DNA from: DATBDM01 sp036269915
Lineage (GTDB): Bacteria; Actinomycetota; Thermoleophilia; Solirubrobacterales; Solirubrobacteraceae
Length of the DNA: 16,984 nt
Assembly: GCA_036269915.1 (NCBI GenBank)
Contig: DATBDM010000006.1
Location: 1 to 16,984, forward strand
Reading direction: 5' to 3'
The position numbers and the translations under genes are program-made. Of the stretch, positions 1 through 7,641 are shown piece after piece; the stretch's first letter is position 1, and each line of letters opens with the position of its first letter. The notes under the pieces are model-generated. The model had not been told where the DNA came from. It did not search any database and was given only the letters and a program-made list of their open reading frames with translations.

Positions 1-576
1 GTCGAAGATGACCATCGGCGCTTCGGCGAGCGCCTCCGCCGTGGCGCCGCCCGGGAACCAGCGGGCCGCGAACTCCGGCGCGGCCATCGGCCGGTAGCGC
101 ATGGCGCCGAGGGCGGTGACGCTGCAGCCGGCGACGGCCACCGGGTCGGTGGTGACCGCGGCGACGACGGCGCCCTCGCGCAGCAGCGAGGCGGTGTTCG
201 ACTCGTCCTCGCGGCGCAGCTGCAGCGCGAGCTCGCCGCCGAGCGGCGCGAGCGCGGGGAGGACCCAGGTGGCGAGCGAGTCGGCGTTGACCCCGACGCC
301 GAGGGCCGGCGCCGCGGCGCCGGCGCCCAGCTCGCGCGCGCAGTCGGCGACGAGCAGCTCCACCTGGTGGGCGAGCCGCAGGACCGCCTCGCCGGAGCTC
401 GTCGGGCGCACCGGCTTGGAGCGCACGAGCAGCACCCGGCCGGTCGCGGTCTCGAGCGCGCGCAGCCGCTGGCTGACCGCCGACGGGGTGACGTGCAGCT
501 CGCGCGCCGCGGCCTCGAGGGTGCCCGCCGAGACCGCGGCGCTCAGCGCCCGGAGCTGTTCGAGGTCGACCTGCAT
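1..576 (-). CDS. LysR-family regulator, ArgP/LysG type (3' end cut by window)
   Basis: Probable amino-acid-responsive activator of the divergent exporter. The first 192 residues are visible; the C-terminal part lies beyond base 1. The protein starts MQVDLEQLRALSAAV and holds a LysR winged helix-turn-helix over about residues 3-60, with the recognition segment HVTPSAVSQRLRALE. The next part, including VNADSLATWVLPAL, begins the effector domain and resembles ArgP/LysG (IciA) proteins, which sense lysine or arginine. The ATG at 574-576 is chosen because the HTH begins immediately after it. A TANNNT hexamer (TAGCGT on the minus strand, 585-590) lies 8 bp upstream, so the transcript may be leaderless or nearly so. 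Divergent pairing with a LysE-type exporter is the classic lysG-lysE/argP-argO arrangement. The family call is firm; the effector is inferred. Confidence 0.9.
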   Translation of the reverse strand, partial: MQVDLEQLRALSAAVSAGTLEAAARELHVTPSAVSQRLRALETATGRVLLVRSKPVRPTSSGEAVLRLAHQVELLVADCARELGAGAAAPALGVGVNADSLATWVLPALAPLGGELALQLRREDESNTASLLREGAVVAAVTTDPVAVAGCSVTALGAMRYRPMAAPEFAARWFPGGATAEALAEAPMVIFD

Positions 577-638
577 CGACAGCAACGCTAAGGCATCTGC
601 AGGATCCTGAATCGAACTTCCGCCCAACAGCCGCCACA
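577..638. promoter_or_regulatory. divergent control region of regulator and exporter
   Basis: This 62-bp gap separates the divergent LysR-type and LysE-type genes and must hold both promoters. A perfect 10-bp palindrome, CAGGATCCTG, lies at 600-609. TAGCGT (minus strand, 585-590) is a plausible -10 for the regulator. I see no convincing -10 for the exporter. In the known family arrangement the regulator binds this gap; the exact operator here is inferred. Confidence 0.4.
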
Positions 639-1244
639 GTGGGGCCCGTGCTGGTGCTCCTCGGCGGCTTCGGATTCGGGCTCTCGCTGATCGTCGCCAT
701 CGGCGCCCAGAACGCGTTCGTGCTGCGCCAGGGGCTGCGCGGCGAGCACGTCGGGCTCGTCGTCGCGGCGTGCGCGCTGTCCGACGCGCTGTTGATCGCG
801 GCCGGCGTCGCGGGCGCGGGCGCGGTGCTCGCGCATGCGCCGACGCTCGGCGACGCCGTCCGCGCCGGCGGCGCGTTGTTCCTGCTCGGCTACGCCGCGC
901 TGGCCGCGCGGCGGGCGCTCCGGCCCGGGGCGCTGACGCCGGCGCGCTCGGGCGCGGAGCAGGCAGGCCGCGGCGCGACGCTCGCGACCACGCTCGCCCT
1001 CACCTGGCTGAACCCGCACGTCTACCTCGACACGGTCGTGCTGCTGGGGAGCGTCGCCGGCGCCCACGGCGGGCAGCGCTGGCTCTTCGCCGCGGGCGCG
1101 GCGCTCGGCAGCGTCGTCTGGTTCACCACGCTCGGACACGGCGCCCGCCTGCTGCGCCCGCTGTTCGCGCGGCCCGCCGCCTGGCGCGGGCTCGATGCGC
1201 TCGTGGCGGTCGTGATGACCGCGATCGCCGTCTCGCTGCTATGA
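639..1244 (+). CDS. LysE/ArgO-type basic amino-acid exporter
   Basis: Inner-membrane exporter of the LysE superfamily, 201 residues, the usual length. The first helix carries the family hallmark IGAQNAFVLRQGL at about residues 21-33. The central part carries the conserved TWLNPHVYLDTVVLLGS (about residues 122-138). Five or six hydrophobic segments run through the protein and the C-terminus ends in one. The start is GTG at 639; a second GTG at 648 would remove only three residues. No clear ribosome binding site is visible. Its divergent LysR-type neighbour suggests induction by intracellular lysine or arginine. The stop TGA (1242-1244) overlaps the stop of the convergent DUF4242 gene, so there is no room for a terminator between them. 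Lysine versus arginine specificity cannot be read from sequence. Confidence 0.92.
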   Translation: MGPVLVLLGGFGFGLSLIVAIGAQNAFVLRQGLRGEHVGLVVAACALSDALLIAAGVAGAGAVLAHAPTLGDAVRAGGALFLLGYAALAARRALRPGALTPARSGAEQAGRGATLATTLALTWLNPHVYLDTVVLLGSVAGAHGGQRWLFAAGAALGSVVWFTTLGHGARLLRPLFARPAAWRGLDALVAVVMTAIAVSLL

Positions 1245-1535
1245 GGACGGGACCTGCGAGCCGGCCCAGTCGCGCAACCGGTCCGAGAGCTCGAGTGAGG
1301 CCGGGTTGACCTCGACCACCGCGTCGGACGGCAGGTCGGCGCGCCGCGCGGCGGCGAGGACCGCGTCCGAGGACGGCGCCTCGTAGAGGCAGTACGTGCG
1401 GCGCCGGTCGGCGCTCAGGAACGAGAAGAGCCAGTGCACTCCCTCGCCCGCGTTGATCTCGTCGATCAGGCGGACGTCGTCGCCCGTGAGCTCGAGCTGC
1501 TCGGCGAAGGTGCGCTCGATGACGAACAGCGGCAT
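1239..1535 (-). CDS. DUF4242 family protein (SCO4226-like)
   Basis: Small soluble protein of 98 residues, starting MPLFVIERTFAEQLEL and carrying the DUF4242 core VHWLFSFLSADRRRTYCLYE followed by APSSDAVLAAARRADLP. The best-known relative, Streptomyces SCO4226, is a nickel-binding ferredoxin-like-fold protein. Whether this one binds metal is unknown. The ATG at 1533-1535 is the only start that gives the family length. TACGAT lies 9 bp upstream on the minus strand and may be a -10 element, so the gene could be transcribed alone. It also sits only 26 bp downstream of the LuxR-type regulator and may be read through from it. Its TAG (1239-1241) interleaves with the exporter's TGA. Confidence 0.8.
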   Translation of the reverse strand: MPLFVIERTFAEQLELTGDDVRLIDEINAGEGVHWLFSFLSADRRRTYCLYEAPSSDAVLAAARRADLPSDAVVEVNPASLELSDRLRDWAGSQVPSS

Positions 1536-1561
1536 GGTCCGCCGATCGTACCGACGCGAGG

Positions 1562-4528
1562 TCAGGCGTGCACGAGGCCCTGGCGATAGGCGTAGGCGGT
1601 CGCCTCGGTGCGGTTCGCGGAGCGCGTCTTGCGCAGGATGCTGCGGACGTGGTTGGCGGCGGTGTGCTCGCTGATGAACACCGTGCGGCCGATCTCCCGG
1701 TTGCTCAGGCCGCGCGCGACCAGGGCGAGGATCTGCACCTCGCGCGGAGACAGGCCGTCGGGCGCGCCCGCGACGGCCGCGGGGGACCCCGACGCACGCG
1801 CCCTGCCGAGCAGCGCCGTCAGGCCCATGCGCTCGGCGAGCGACGCCGATTCGGCGAGCAGTGCCGCGGCGGCGGCGCGGTCGCCGCCCGGGCGCGCGAG
1901 CTCCAGCCGGGCGTGCTCGTAGGCGGTGTGCGCGACCCAGGTGGCGGCGCCCATCTGCCGGTTGAGCTCCATGGCCCGCTCGAGGTGGGCCTGCGCGCGG
2001 TCCCATTCGCCGAGCGTGCGGGCGAGCATCCCGAGGTAGCGGTCGGCGGCGCCATGGCACGCGACGAGGTGGCCGATCATCACGTTCTCGCCGCCGAGCG
2101 GCTCGAGCTCGGGATAGAGGATGGCCGCCATCCGCTCGTCGCCCAGTGCCGCGCAGGCGTCGGTGAGGTAGGTCAGCGCGGCGAGCCACAGCGACTCGCG
2201 GAAGCGCTCGAGCCCCTCGTCGGCGACGCGGGCGAGCTCGCGCTGCGCCTCGCGCCGCATGCCCAGTTCGACGAGGACCGAGGCGAGCCCCGGCCGCCAC
2301 GGGCCGACGCGCTCCGGGTTCGCGGCGAGGATCCGGATCACCGGTGCGAGCTCGGCGAGGCGGCCCTGCTCGCGGCGGATGCCGAACATCTGGATGCCGT
2401 GCACCGCGGCGGCGTCGCGGCCGATGAGCAGCCTGCTCGCCTCGTTGGAGCGCCGCGCGCGGGCCTCGGCCTCGGCGATCCGGCCGTCGCACAGCGCCAT
2501 CGCGGAGCCGTAGTGCTCGGCGATGTGCAGCATGAAGGGCTGGGCGGTCCGCTCCGCCGTTGCGAGCAGCGCCGTCACCTCGCGACGGGCCGCGTCCAGA
2601 TCGCACAGGGCGACGAAGATCGGGACCCGCCAGGCCATCCCCTCCGCGAGGATCTCGGTGTCGTCGAGCTCGGCGCCCAGGTCGCGGCCCTCGCTGAGCA
2701 TCGCGAGGATCTCCTGGAGCGAGCTGGTCCCGCGCGACCAGTACGAGCGCACCAGCGTGGCCGCGAGCCCCGCGTGGTCGTCCAGGCCGCGCGCCATCGC
2801 GATCGCGTTGGTGCGGACGAGCGCGGCCCGCTCGTTCTCGCCGCGGTAGCCGAGCGCACGGGCGAGCCCGCTCAGCAGCCGCACGCGCAGCGCCGGGCTG
2901 CCCTCGCCGAGCGCCCCGATCGCCTCCTCCAGCCGCTCGGCGGCGCCCTCCTCGATCCCCGGCCGCCAGCACGCGTCCTCGTAGCCGATCGCCGCCCGCG
3001 CGAGGAGCGTGCCGTCGCCGAGCTCGCGGGCGATCGCGGCGGTGTCGGAGAACGAGGCGAGCGCGTCCAGCGCACGGCCGGCGCGATGGCTCGCCGCGCC
3101 CAGCTCGAGGTAGGCCTCGGCGCGCTCCGCGGGATCGTCGATGCCGAGCTCCAGCGCGGTGCGCAGGCGTGCGGCGGCCTCCTCGAAGGCCAGCCCGGCG
3201 CTCGCCGCCCGCGCGGCCAGCCGGTTGTACTCGACGCCGCGCCCGGTGCCGCCGAGCGGCGCCGCCGCGGCGAAGTGGTGCGCCAGGTCGGCGAGCGTGC
3301 GGCCCGTGCGCCGGCCTGTGGCCTCGAGCGCCTCGCCGACCCGGAGGTGCAGCTCCGCGCGCCGCAGGCTCGAGAGCCGGTCGTAGAGCGCACGGCGGAC
3401 CAGCTCGTGCGTGAACCGGTAGGCGAGCCGGTGTGCCGGCAGCTCCTCGATGATGCCGCTGCGGACGGCGTCGTCGAGGACCGCGATCAGCTCCGACTCG
3501 CCGAGTCCGGCGGCCCGGCGGAGCACGTCGAGCTCGAACTCGGGGCCTGCCGTGGCCATCAGCTCGAGCACGTCCCCGGTCCGGGGCTCGAGCCGCCCGA
3601 GCCGCTGGCTGACGACCTCGCGCACGCTCTGCGGCGTGCCGAGACCGGCGAGCGGGCCGGTCAGCTCGAGCCGGCCGCCGTCCGTCCTGACGAGGCCGGT
3701 CTCGAGCAGCTCGCGCCACAGCTCGCAGACCAGGAACGCGTTGCCGCCGGTGAGCTCGGAGATCGCCCGCGAGAGCTCCGGGGGTCCGCGCTCGCCGCGG
3801 GCGGCGCCGCGCACGAAGTCCCCGACCTCCGCGTCGGAGAGCGCGCCCAGGCGCAGGCGCACGATGTCCTCGGAGCGCCGCAGGTCCGCGAGGGCCTCCG
3901 TCAGCGTTTCGGGCATGTCCGCCGCCGTGTCGCGGAAGGTGGCGAGCAGCAGCAGGCGGGCGTCGCCGGCGGTCCGCGCCAGGTGACGCAGCAGCAGCAG
4001 CGTCGGCGCGTCGGCCCAGTGTAGGTCCTCGATCACGAGCAGCACCGGCTGGTCGCGGCCGACGCCGGCGAGGACGTCGGTCACGGCGGTGTGGAGCCGG
4101 TGCCGGCCGGTGTCCGGGTCGGCGGCCGCGGGCCGGGTCAGCTCCCCGACCCGGGCGGTCAGGTCCGGCAGCAGGCGCGTCAGCTCGCCGCCGGCGACCC
4201 CGGCGGCCGCGCGCAGCCGACTGGGCTCGAGAACCCGGGCGAGGTGGCCGAGGGCATCGACGAACGGCCCGTAGGGCGTCCGCACCACCGCGTCGCAGGC
4301 CCCGTAGAGCACGATCGCGCCTGCCGCTGCCGTCTCGCCGGCGAACTCACGCACCACCCGGCTCTTGCCGGCGCCCGGCTCGCCGCCGATCAGGACGACC
4401 CGGCGTCCTTCGCCCTCCGCGCGCGGCAGCAGAGCGCGCAGCGTCTCGAGCTCGGCCGTCCGGCCGGCGAGCGGGAAGGTCGGAGGGAGGCGGAGCGGAC
4501 CGGGGAGGGCGTGGACGGCGATGATCAG
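1562..4528 (-). CDS. large ATPase-LuxR transcriptional regulator (LAL/MalT-like); start codon unresolved
   Basis: Cytoplasmic signal-responsive activator. Counting from a possible CTG start at 4526-4528 gives 988 residues. The N-terminus reads LPPTFPLAGR followed by Walker A GEPGAGKSR (about residues 49-57). Walker B LLVIEDLHWAD is near residues 162-172. A long helical, TPR-like middle follows. The C-terminal LuxR helix-turn-helix, LSPREVQILALVARGLSNRE, begins about 60 residues from the end. The first canonical start in frame is GTG at 4355-4357, but starting there would delete the Walker A motif, while coding similarity clearly continues upstream to about 4500. An in-frame TGA lies just above. 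So either a CTG start, a frameshift or a sequence error is involved; an ATG at 4536-4538 is in the neighbouring frame. Convention would give 1562-4357. The gene is divergent from the FAD oxidase, a possible target. Confidence 0.85.
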   Translation of the reverse strand: MIIAVHALPGPLRLPPTFPLAGRTAELETLRALLPRAEGEGRRVVLIGGEPGAGKSRVVREFAGETAAAGAIVLYGACDAVVRTPYGPFVDALGHLARVLEPSRLRAAAGVAGGELTRLLPDLTARVGELTRPAAADPDTGRHRLHTAVTDVLAGVGRDQPVLLVIEDLHWADAPTLLLLRHLARTAGDARLLLLATFRDTAADMPETLTEALADLRRSEDIVRLRLGALSDAEVGDFVRGAARGERGPPELSRAISELTGGNAFLVCELWRELLETGLVRTDGGRLELTGPLAGLGTPQSVREVVSQRLGRLEPRTGDVLELMATAGPEFELDVLRRAAGLGESELIAVLDDAVRSGIIEELPAHRLAYRFTHELVRRALYDRLSSLRRAELHLRVGEALEATGRRTGRTLADLAHHFAAAAPLGGTGRGVEYNRLAARAASAGLAFEEAAARLRTALELGIDDPAERAEAYLELGAASHRAGRALDALASFSDTAAIARELGDGTLLARAAIGYEDACWRPGIEEGAAERLEEAIGALGEGSPALRVRLLSGLARALGYRGENERAALVRTNAIAMARGLDDHAGLAATLVRSYWSRGTSSLQEILAMLSEGRDLGAELDDTEILAEGMAWRVPIFVALCDLDAARREVTALLATAERTAQPFMLHIAEHYGSAMALCDGRIAEAEARARRSNEASRLLIGRDAAAVHGIQMFGIRREQGRLAELAPVIRILAANPERVGPWRPGLASVLVELGMRREAQRELARVADEGLERFRESLWLAALTYLTDACAALGDERMAAILYPELEPLGGENVMIGHLVACHGAADRYLGMLARTLGEWDRAQAHLERAMELNRQMGAATWVAHTAYEHARLELARPGGDRAAAAALLAESASLAERMGLTALLGRARASGSPAAVAGAPDGLSPREVQILALVARGLSNREIGRTVFISEHTAANHVRSILRKTRSANRTEATAYAYRQGLVHA

Positions 4529-4543
4529 ATCTGACCATCGCCG
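4516..4543. promoter_or_regulatory. 28-bp near-perfect palindrome, candidate operator
   Basis: The two 14-bp arms meet at 4529/4530, with CAGATCTG at the centre; 13 of 14 pairs are complementary, the exception being A4524 against C4535. It lies at the 5' end of the LuxR-type gene and about 95 bp upstream of the FAD oxidase start. Such length and symmetry suit a dimeric DNA-binding protein. It overlaps the region translated under the upstream-start models of the regulator, so it may instead be partly coding. Which protein binds it is unknown. Confidence 0.5.
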
Positions 4544-4605
4544 GCGCGCGAGCGCAACCCGCCAAGAAGGTCAGCCTGCGTCATGACGCCGCTGCGCGCG
4601 CCCCG

Positions 4606-4632
4606 TACGGTCGGCCGACCACGACAAAGGAG
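4606..4632 (+). promoter_or_regulatory. candidate -10 and ribosome binding site of the FAD oxidase
   Basis: TACGGT at 4606-4611 fits the TANNNT -10 pattern. AAAGGAG at 4626-4632 is the clearest Shine-Dalgarno sequence in the window, 5 bp before the ATG at 4638. Unlike several neighbours, this gene therefore appears to have a short leader. No good -35 is visible. Confidence 0.45.
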
Positions 4633-4637
4633 ACGGC

Positions 4638-6029
4638 ATGAGCACCGTCATGTCCCCGGCCGAGGCCGCGCGCCGCGAGCTCGCGGGCTTCGAGGGCCGG
4701 CTGATCGCGCCCGACGACGCCGACTACGAGCAGGCGCGGGCGGTCTACAACGCGATGATCGACAAGCGCCCGGCGCTGATCGCGCGGCCGGCCCGCGCCG
4801 AGGACGCCGCGAGGGTTGTCGGCTTCGCCCGCGAGCACGAGCTGCCGCTCGCCGTGCGCGGCGGCGGTCACAACGGCGCCGGGCTCGGCACCTGCGACGA
4901 CGGCGTCGTGCTCGACCTCGGCCTCCTCCGGAGCATCGAGGTCGACGCCGACGCGCGCGTCGTGCGCGTGGGCGGAGGCTGCACCTGGGGCGAGGTCGAC
5001 CGGGCGACCAACGAGCACGGGCTCGCCACGCCGAGCGGCATCATCTCCACCACCGGCGTCGGCGGACTCACGCTCGGCGGCGGCCTCGGGCACCTGACCC
5101 GCCGCTTCGGCCTCGCGATCGACAACCTGCTCGCTGCCGAGATGGTGCTCGCCAACGGCGAGCGCGTCCGCGCGAGCGCGGACGAGCATCCGGACCTGTT
5201 CTGGGCGATCCGCGGCGGCGGCGGCAACTTCGGCGTGGTGACCACGTTCGAGTTCCGCCTGCACGAGGTCAACACGGTGGTCGGCGGCCCGACCTTCTGG
5301 CCGGTCGAGATGGGCGCCGAGGTCCTGTCGGCCTACCGGGAGTTCCTGCCGGCGGCCCCGCGGGAGCTCAACGGGTTCTTCGCGTTCCACACCGTGCCGC
5401 CCGCGCCGCCGTTCCCCGAGGCGATCCACATGCGCCGCGTGTGCGGCGTCGTGTGGTGCTACACCGGCGGCGAGGAGGACGCGGCCGCCGCCATGGCGCC
5501 GCTGCTCGACGCGGTGCCCGAGCCGCTCATGCACGGCGTGGCGGCGATGCCCCATCCGGTGCTGCAGAGCGCGTTCGACGGGCTCTACCCGCCGGGCGAC
5601 CAGTGGTACTGGCGCGCGGACTTCGTCAACGAGATCCCCGACGAGGCCGTCGACGTCCACGCCCGCTTCGGCGCCGACATGCCGACGCTGCAGTCGACGA
5701 TGCACATGTACCCGATCGACGGCGCCGCCCACGACGTGGGTGCCTCGGACACCGCGTTCAGCTACCGCGACGCGACCTGGGGCTCGGTGTTCGCGGGCGT
5801 CGACCACGAGCCGGCGAACGTGCCCGCCATCCGCAGCTGGAGCATCGACTACAACGAGGCGCTGCGCCCGTACTCGGCCGGCGGCGCCTACGTGAACATG
5901 ATGATGGACGAGGGCCAGGAACGGGTCCGGGCCTCCTACCGGGGCAACTACGACCGCCTCGCCCGCATCAAGGCGATCTACGACCCGGCGAACCTGTTCC
6001 GGATCAACCAGAACATCCAGCCCGCCTAG
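4638..6029 (+). CDS. FAD-dependent oxidase, berberine bridge enzyme-like (covalent FAD)
   Basis: Oxidoreductase of 463 residues with an N-terminal FAD-binding type 4 (PCMH) domain (about residues 45-215) and a C-terminal BBE segment ending YDPANLFRINQNIQPA. In LAVRGGGHNGAG, His78 matches the residue that forms the 8-alpha-histidyl FAD bond. At the site where bicovalent members have cysteine this protein reads ISTTGVGG (about residues 136-143), so the FAD is probably held by histidine alone. No signal peptide is visible, so it is probably cytoplasmic. Substrates in the family range from sugars to alkaloids and aromatic compounds, and none can be assigned here. The start is supported by AAAGGAG 5 bp upstream. 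It is divergent from the ATPase-LuxR regulator and may be controlled by it. A strong hairpin follows the gene. Confidence 0.9.
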   Translation: MSTVMSPAEAARRELAGFEGRLIAPDDADYEQARAVYNAMIDKRPALIARPARAEDAARVVGFAREHELPLAVRGGGHNGAGLGTCDDGVVLDLGLLRSIEVDADARVVRVGGGCTWGEVDRATNEHGLATPSGIISTTGVGGLTLGGGLGHLTRRFGLAIDNLLAAEMVLANGERVRASADEHPDLFWAIRGGGGNFGVVTTFEFRLHEVNTVVGGPTFWPVEMGAEVLSAYREFLPAAPRELNGFFAFHTVPPAPPFPEAIHMRRVCGVVWCYTGGEEDAAAAMAPLLDAVPEPLMHGVAAMPHPVLQSAFDGLYPPGDQWYWRADFVNEIPDEAVDVHARFGADMPTLQSTMHMYPIDGAAHDVGASDTAFSYRDATWGSVFAGVDHEPANVPAIRSWSIDYNEALRPYSAGGAYVNMMMDEGQERVRASYRGNYDRLARIKAIYDPANLFRINQNIQPA

Positions 6030-6035
6030 TCTCGA

Positions 6036-6070
6036 CTTCGCGCCCTGGCCCTGGTGGCTAGGGCGCGAAG
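6036..6070. terminator. bidirectional hairpin terminator between convergent genes
   Basis: A perfect 11-bp inverted repeat, CTTCGCGCCCT (6036-6046) and AGGGCGCGAAG (6060-6070), encloses a 13-nt loop. It begins 7 bp after the oxidase stop and overlaps the stop and last codons of the convergent permease gene. There is no T-tract on either strand, which is common for GC-rich actinobacterial terminators. Confidence 0.6.
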
Positions 6071-7641
6071 CGCTCCCAGCGCAGGCCCGCGAGCAGGGCG
6101 AACGGGGCGCACGCGAGCACGATCGCGAGCGTGGGGAGCGCCGACGTCCCGTGGTGGGCGGCGACGGTGACGGGGATGGCGCCGAGGGCGATGGCCAGCA
6201 CCGGGAACGCGACGATCCAGAGCAGCACGATCAGCATCGAGCTGCCGGTCGTGTCGACGTAGGTCACCGAGAGCACGCTCTCCGGCAGCCGGCCGCCGCG
6301 GCGGGAGCTGAGCGCCGCGCAGAGCACGATCGAGGGCGTGGCGAGCACGGCGAGCAGCGCCACGGCGCCCCCGTGCGCGGGCAGCGCGCCGGCGATGGCG
6401 CAGCCGGCGACGGAGGCGAGCACACCGGCGAGCACGACCACGGCGGGGACGAGCGCGTGCTCGCCCAGCACGCGGCCCATCGGCGCGATCAGCAGCACCC
6501 GCGCGCGCCCCGGCTTGTCGGTCTCCGCGCGCAGCGGCTCGAGCAACCGCGCGGCGCCCGCGTAGACGGCCAGCGCCCCGAGCCCGACGGCGACCGGGTG
6601 GCGGGCGTTGAGCAGCGTGACGAGCGTCCCGCCGGCGGCGAGCGCGAGCGCCTCGCCGAGCCGCTGGGGAACGGCAAGCGCGGCGACGGCGTCGCGCCAG
6701 GCGATCGCCCATCGCTCCGAGCGCGGCGCCCGCAGCCGGGCGCGCGGTATGGCGGCCGGACCGGCGTTGACGCTCGTGAGGCTGCGCCGCGCGTAGCGGG
6801 CGTTCATCGAGTACAGCGCCGCGACGGCGCCGCCGCGGGCGTCGGCGCGGACCATGTGGCGCTCCGTGGACGAGACGCCGCGGCGCCGCAGCGCCAGCGC
6901 CATGGCCGCGGCCGCCAGCGCCGCCAGCAGGGCGAGCGCGACCGGCCATGCTCCGGCGATCCTGGTCGCGGGCTGGATCGCCCAGCCCCACGGCCCGCAC
7001 CACAGCGCGACGTGCTCACCCGCTGTTCCCGAGCCTGCGAGGACCACGAGCCCGACGCCCGCGGCGAGCACCGGCCACACGGCGAGCCGCGTCACCCGAT
7101 CCCAGCGGCGCGAGCCCTGGACGAGCGAGGCGCCCGCGACGCCGAGGATCCCGAGCAGCGCGATGGCGGCGACGAAGCCCACCGCGCGCGCGACGGCGAT
7201 CGAGCGGCCGTCGCTCAGCCGCCCGATCAGCACGATGCCGGCGAGCACCGCCGCGCCCGCCGCGCCGAGCGCGATCCCGCGGAGCAGCCGGCCGAGCGCG
7301 AGCTCCGCGCGCCGCAGCGGCGCGCCGAGCAGCTGCGCCACGTCCGGCACCGAGAAGACCACCGGGCCCTGCACGGCGCCCCAGCGCACGACGCCCAGCA
7401 GCGCGACGAGCGCCACCGACGGACCCCACACGGCGATCGCCCGCGGGGTCGCGACGTCGGCGAGCGCCGCGCTCGCGGTCCCGTACACGAACGGGCCGCC
7501 GATGCCCAGGGTGATGAGGACGTAGTAGACGGGCTCGAGCCGCTTGAGCAGCCCCGGCGACGGATGCGCGCCGCGCCACCAGGTGCGGATCGCGCCCACG
7601 CGGGTGCGCTTGCGACCCGCGACGGCGAGTGCGCTACTCAC
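6058..7641 (-). CDS. polytopic membrane protein, ABC transporter permease subunit
   Basis: Inner-membrane protein of 527 residues with roughly a dozen hydrophobic segments. Examples are YYVLITLGIGGPFVYGTA near residue 40, VALVALLGVVRWGAV near 78, and a run of helices to the C-terminus. It resembles the large actinobacterial ABC-2/DUF6297-type permeases; the exact family is uncertain from reading alone. Its GTG start overlaps the last 8 bp of the ATPase gene (7634-7641), indicating translational coupling, so the two very probably form one transporter. No periplasmic binding protein lies nearby, which favours export. The region around residues 255-300, with RRRGVSSTERHMVRADARGG and ARYARRSLTSV, is a cationic cytoplasmic loop between two membrane halves. 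The substrate is unknown. Confidence 0.75.
   Translation of the reverse strand: MSSALAVAGRKRTRVGAIRTWWRGAHPSPGLLKRLEPVYYVLITLGIGGPFVYGTASAALADVATPRAIAVWGPSVALVALLGVVRWGAVQGPVVFSVPDVAQLLGAPLRRAELALGRLLRGIALGAAGAAVLAGIVLIGRLSDGRSIAVARAVGFVAAIALLGILGVAGASLVQGSRRWDRVTRLAVWPVLAAGVGLVVLAGSGTAGEHVALWCGPWGWAIQPATRIAGAWPVALALLAALAAAAMALALRRRGVSSTERHMVRADARGGAVAALYSMNARYARRSLTSVNAGPAAIPRARLRAPRSERWAIAWRDAVAALAVPQRLGEALALAAGGTLVTLLNARHPVAVGLGALAVYAGAARLLEPLRAETDKPGRARVLLIAPMGRVLGEHALVPAVVVLAGVLASVAGCAIAGALPAHGGAVALLAVLATPSIVLCAALSSRRGGRLPESVLSVTYVDTTGSSMLIVLLWIVAFPVLAIALGAIPVTVAAHHGTSALPTLAIVLACAPFALLAGLRWERFAP

Noticed and set aside
1239..3719. Minus-strand frame of 826 codons ending in the DUF4242 sequence
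   Set aside because: Only the last 98 codons resemble a protein family; the rest is an out-of-frame, Arg/Ala-rich shadow of the regulator, not a fusion.
1568..4024. Long open frame on the plus strand, 818 codons, antisense to the LuxR-type gene
   Set aside because: Composition is Arg/Ala/Gly/Glu-rich without domain features, whereas the opposite strand encodes clear ATPase and HTH motifs. High GC keeps shadow frames open.
4581..5807. Minus-strand frame of 408 codons opposite the FAD oxidase
   Set aside because: His/Arg/Val/Glu-biased shadow composition; the oxidase strand has intact FAD motifs and a ribosome binding site.
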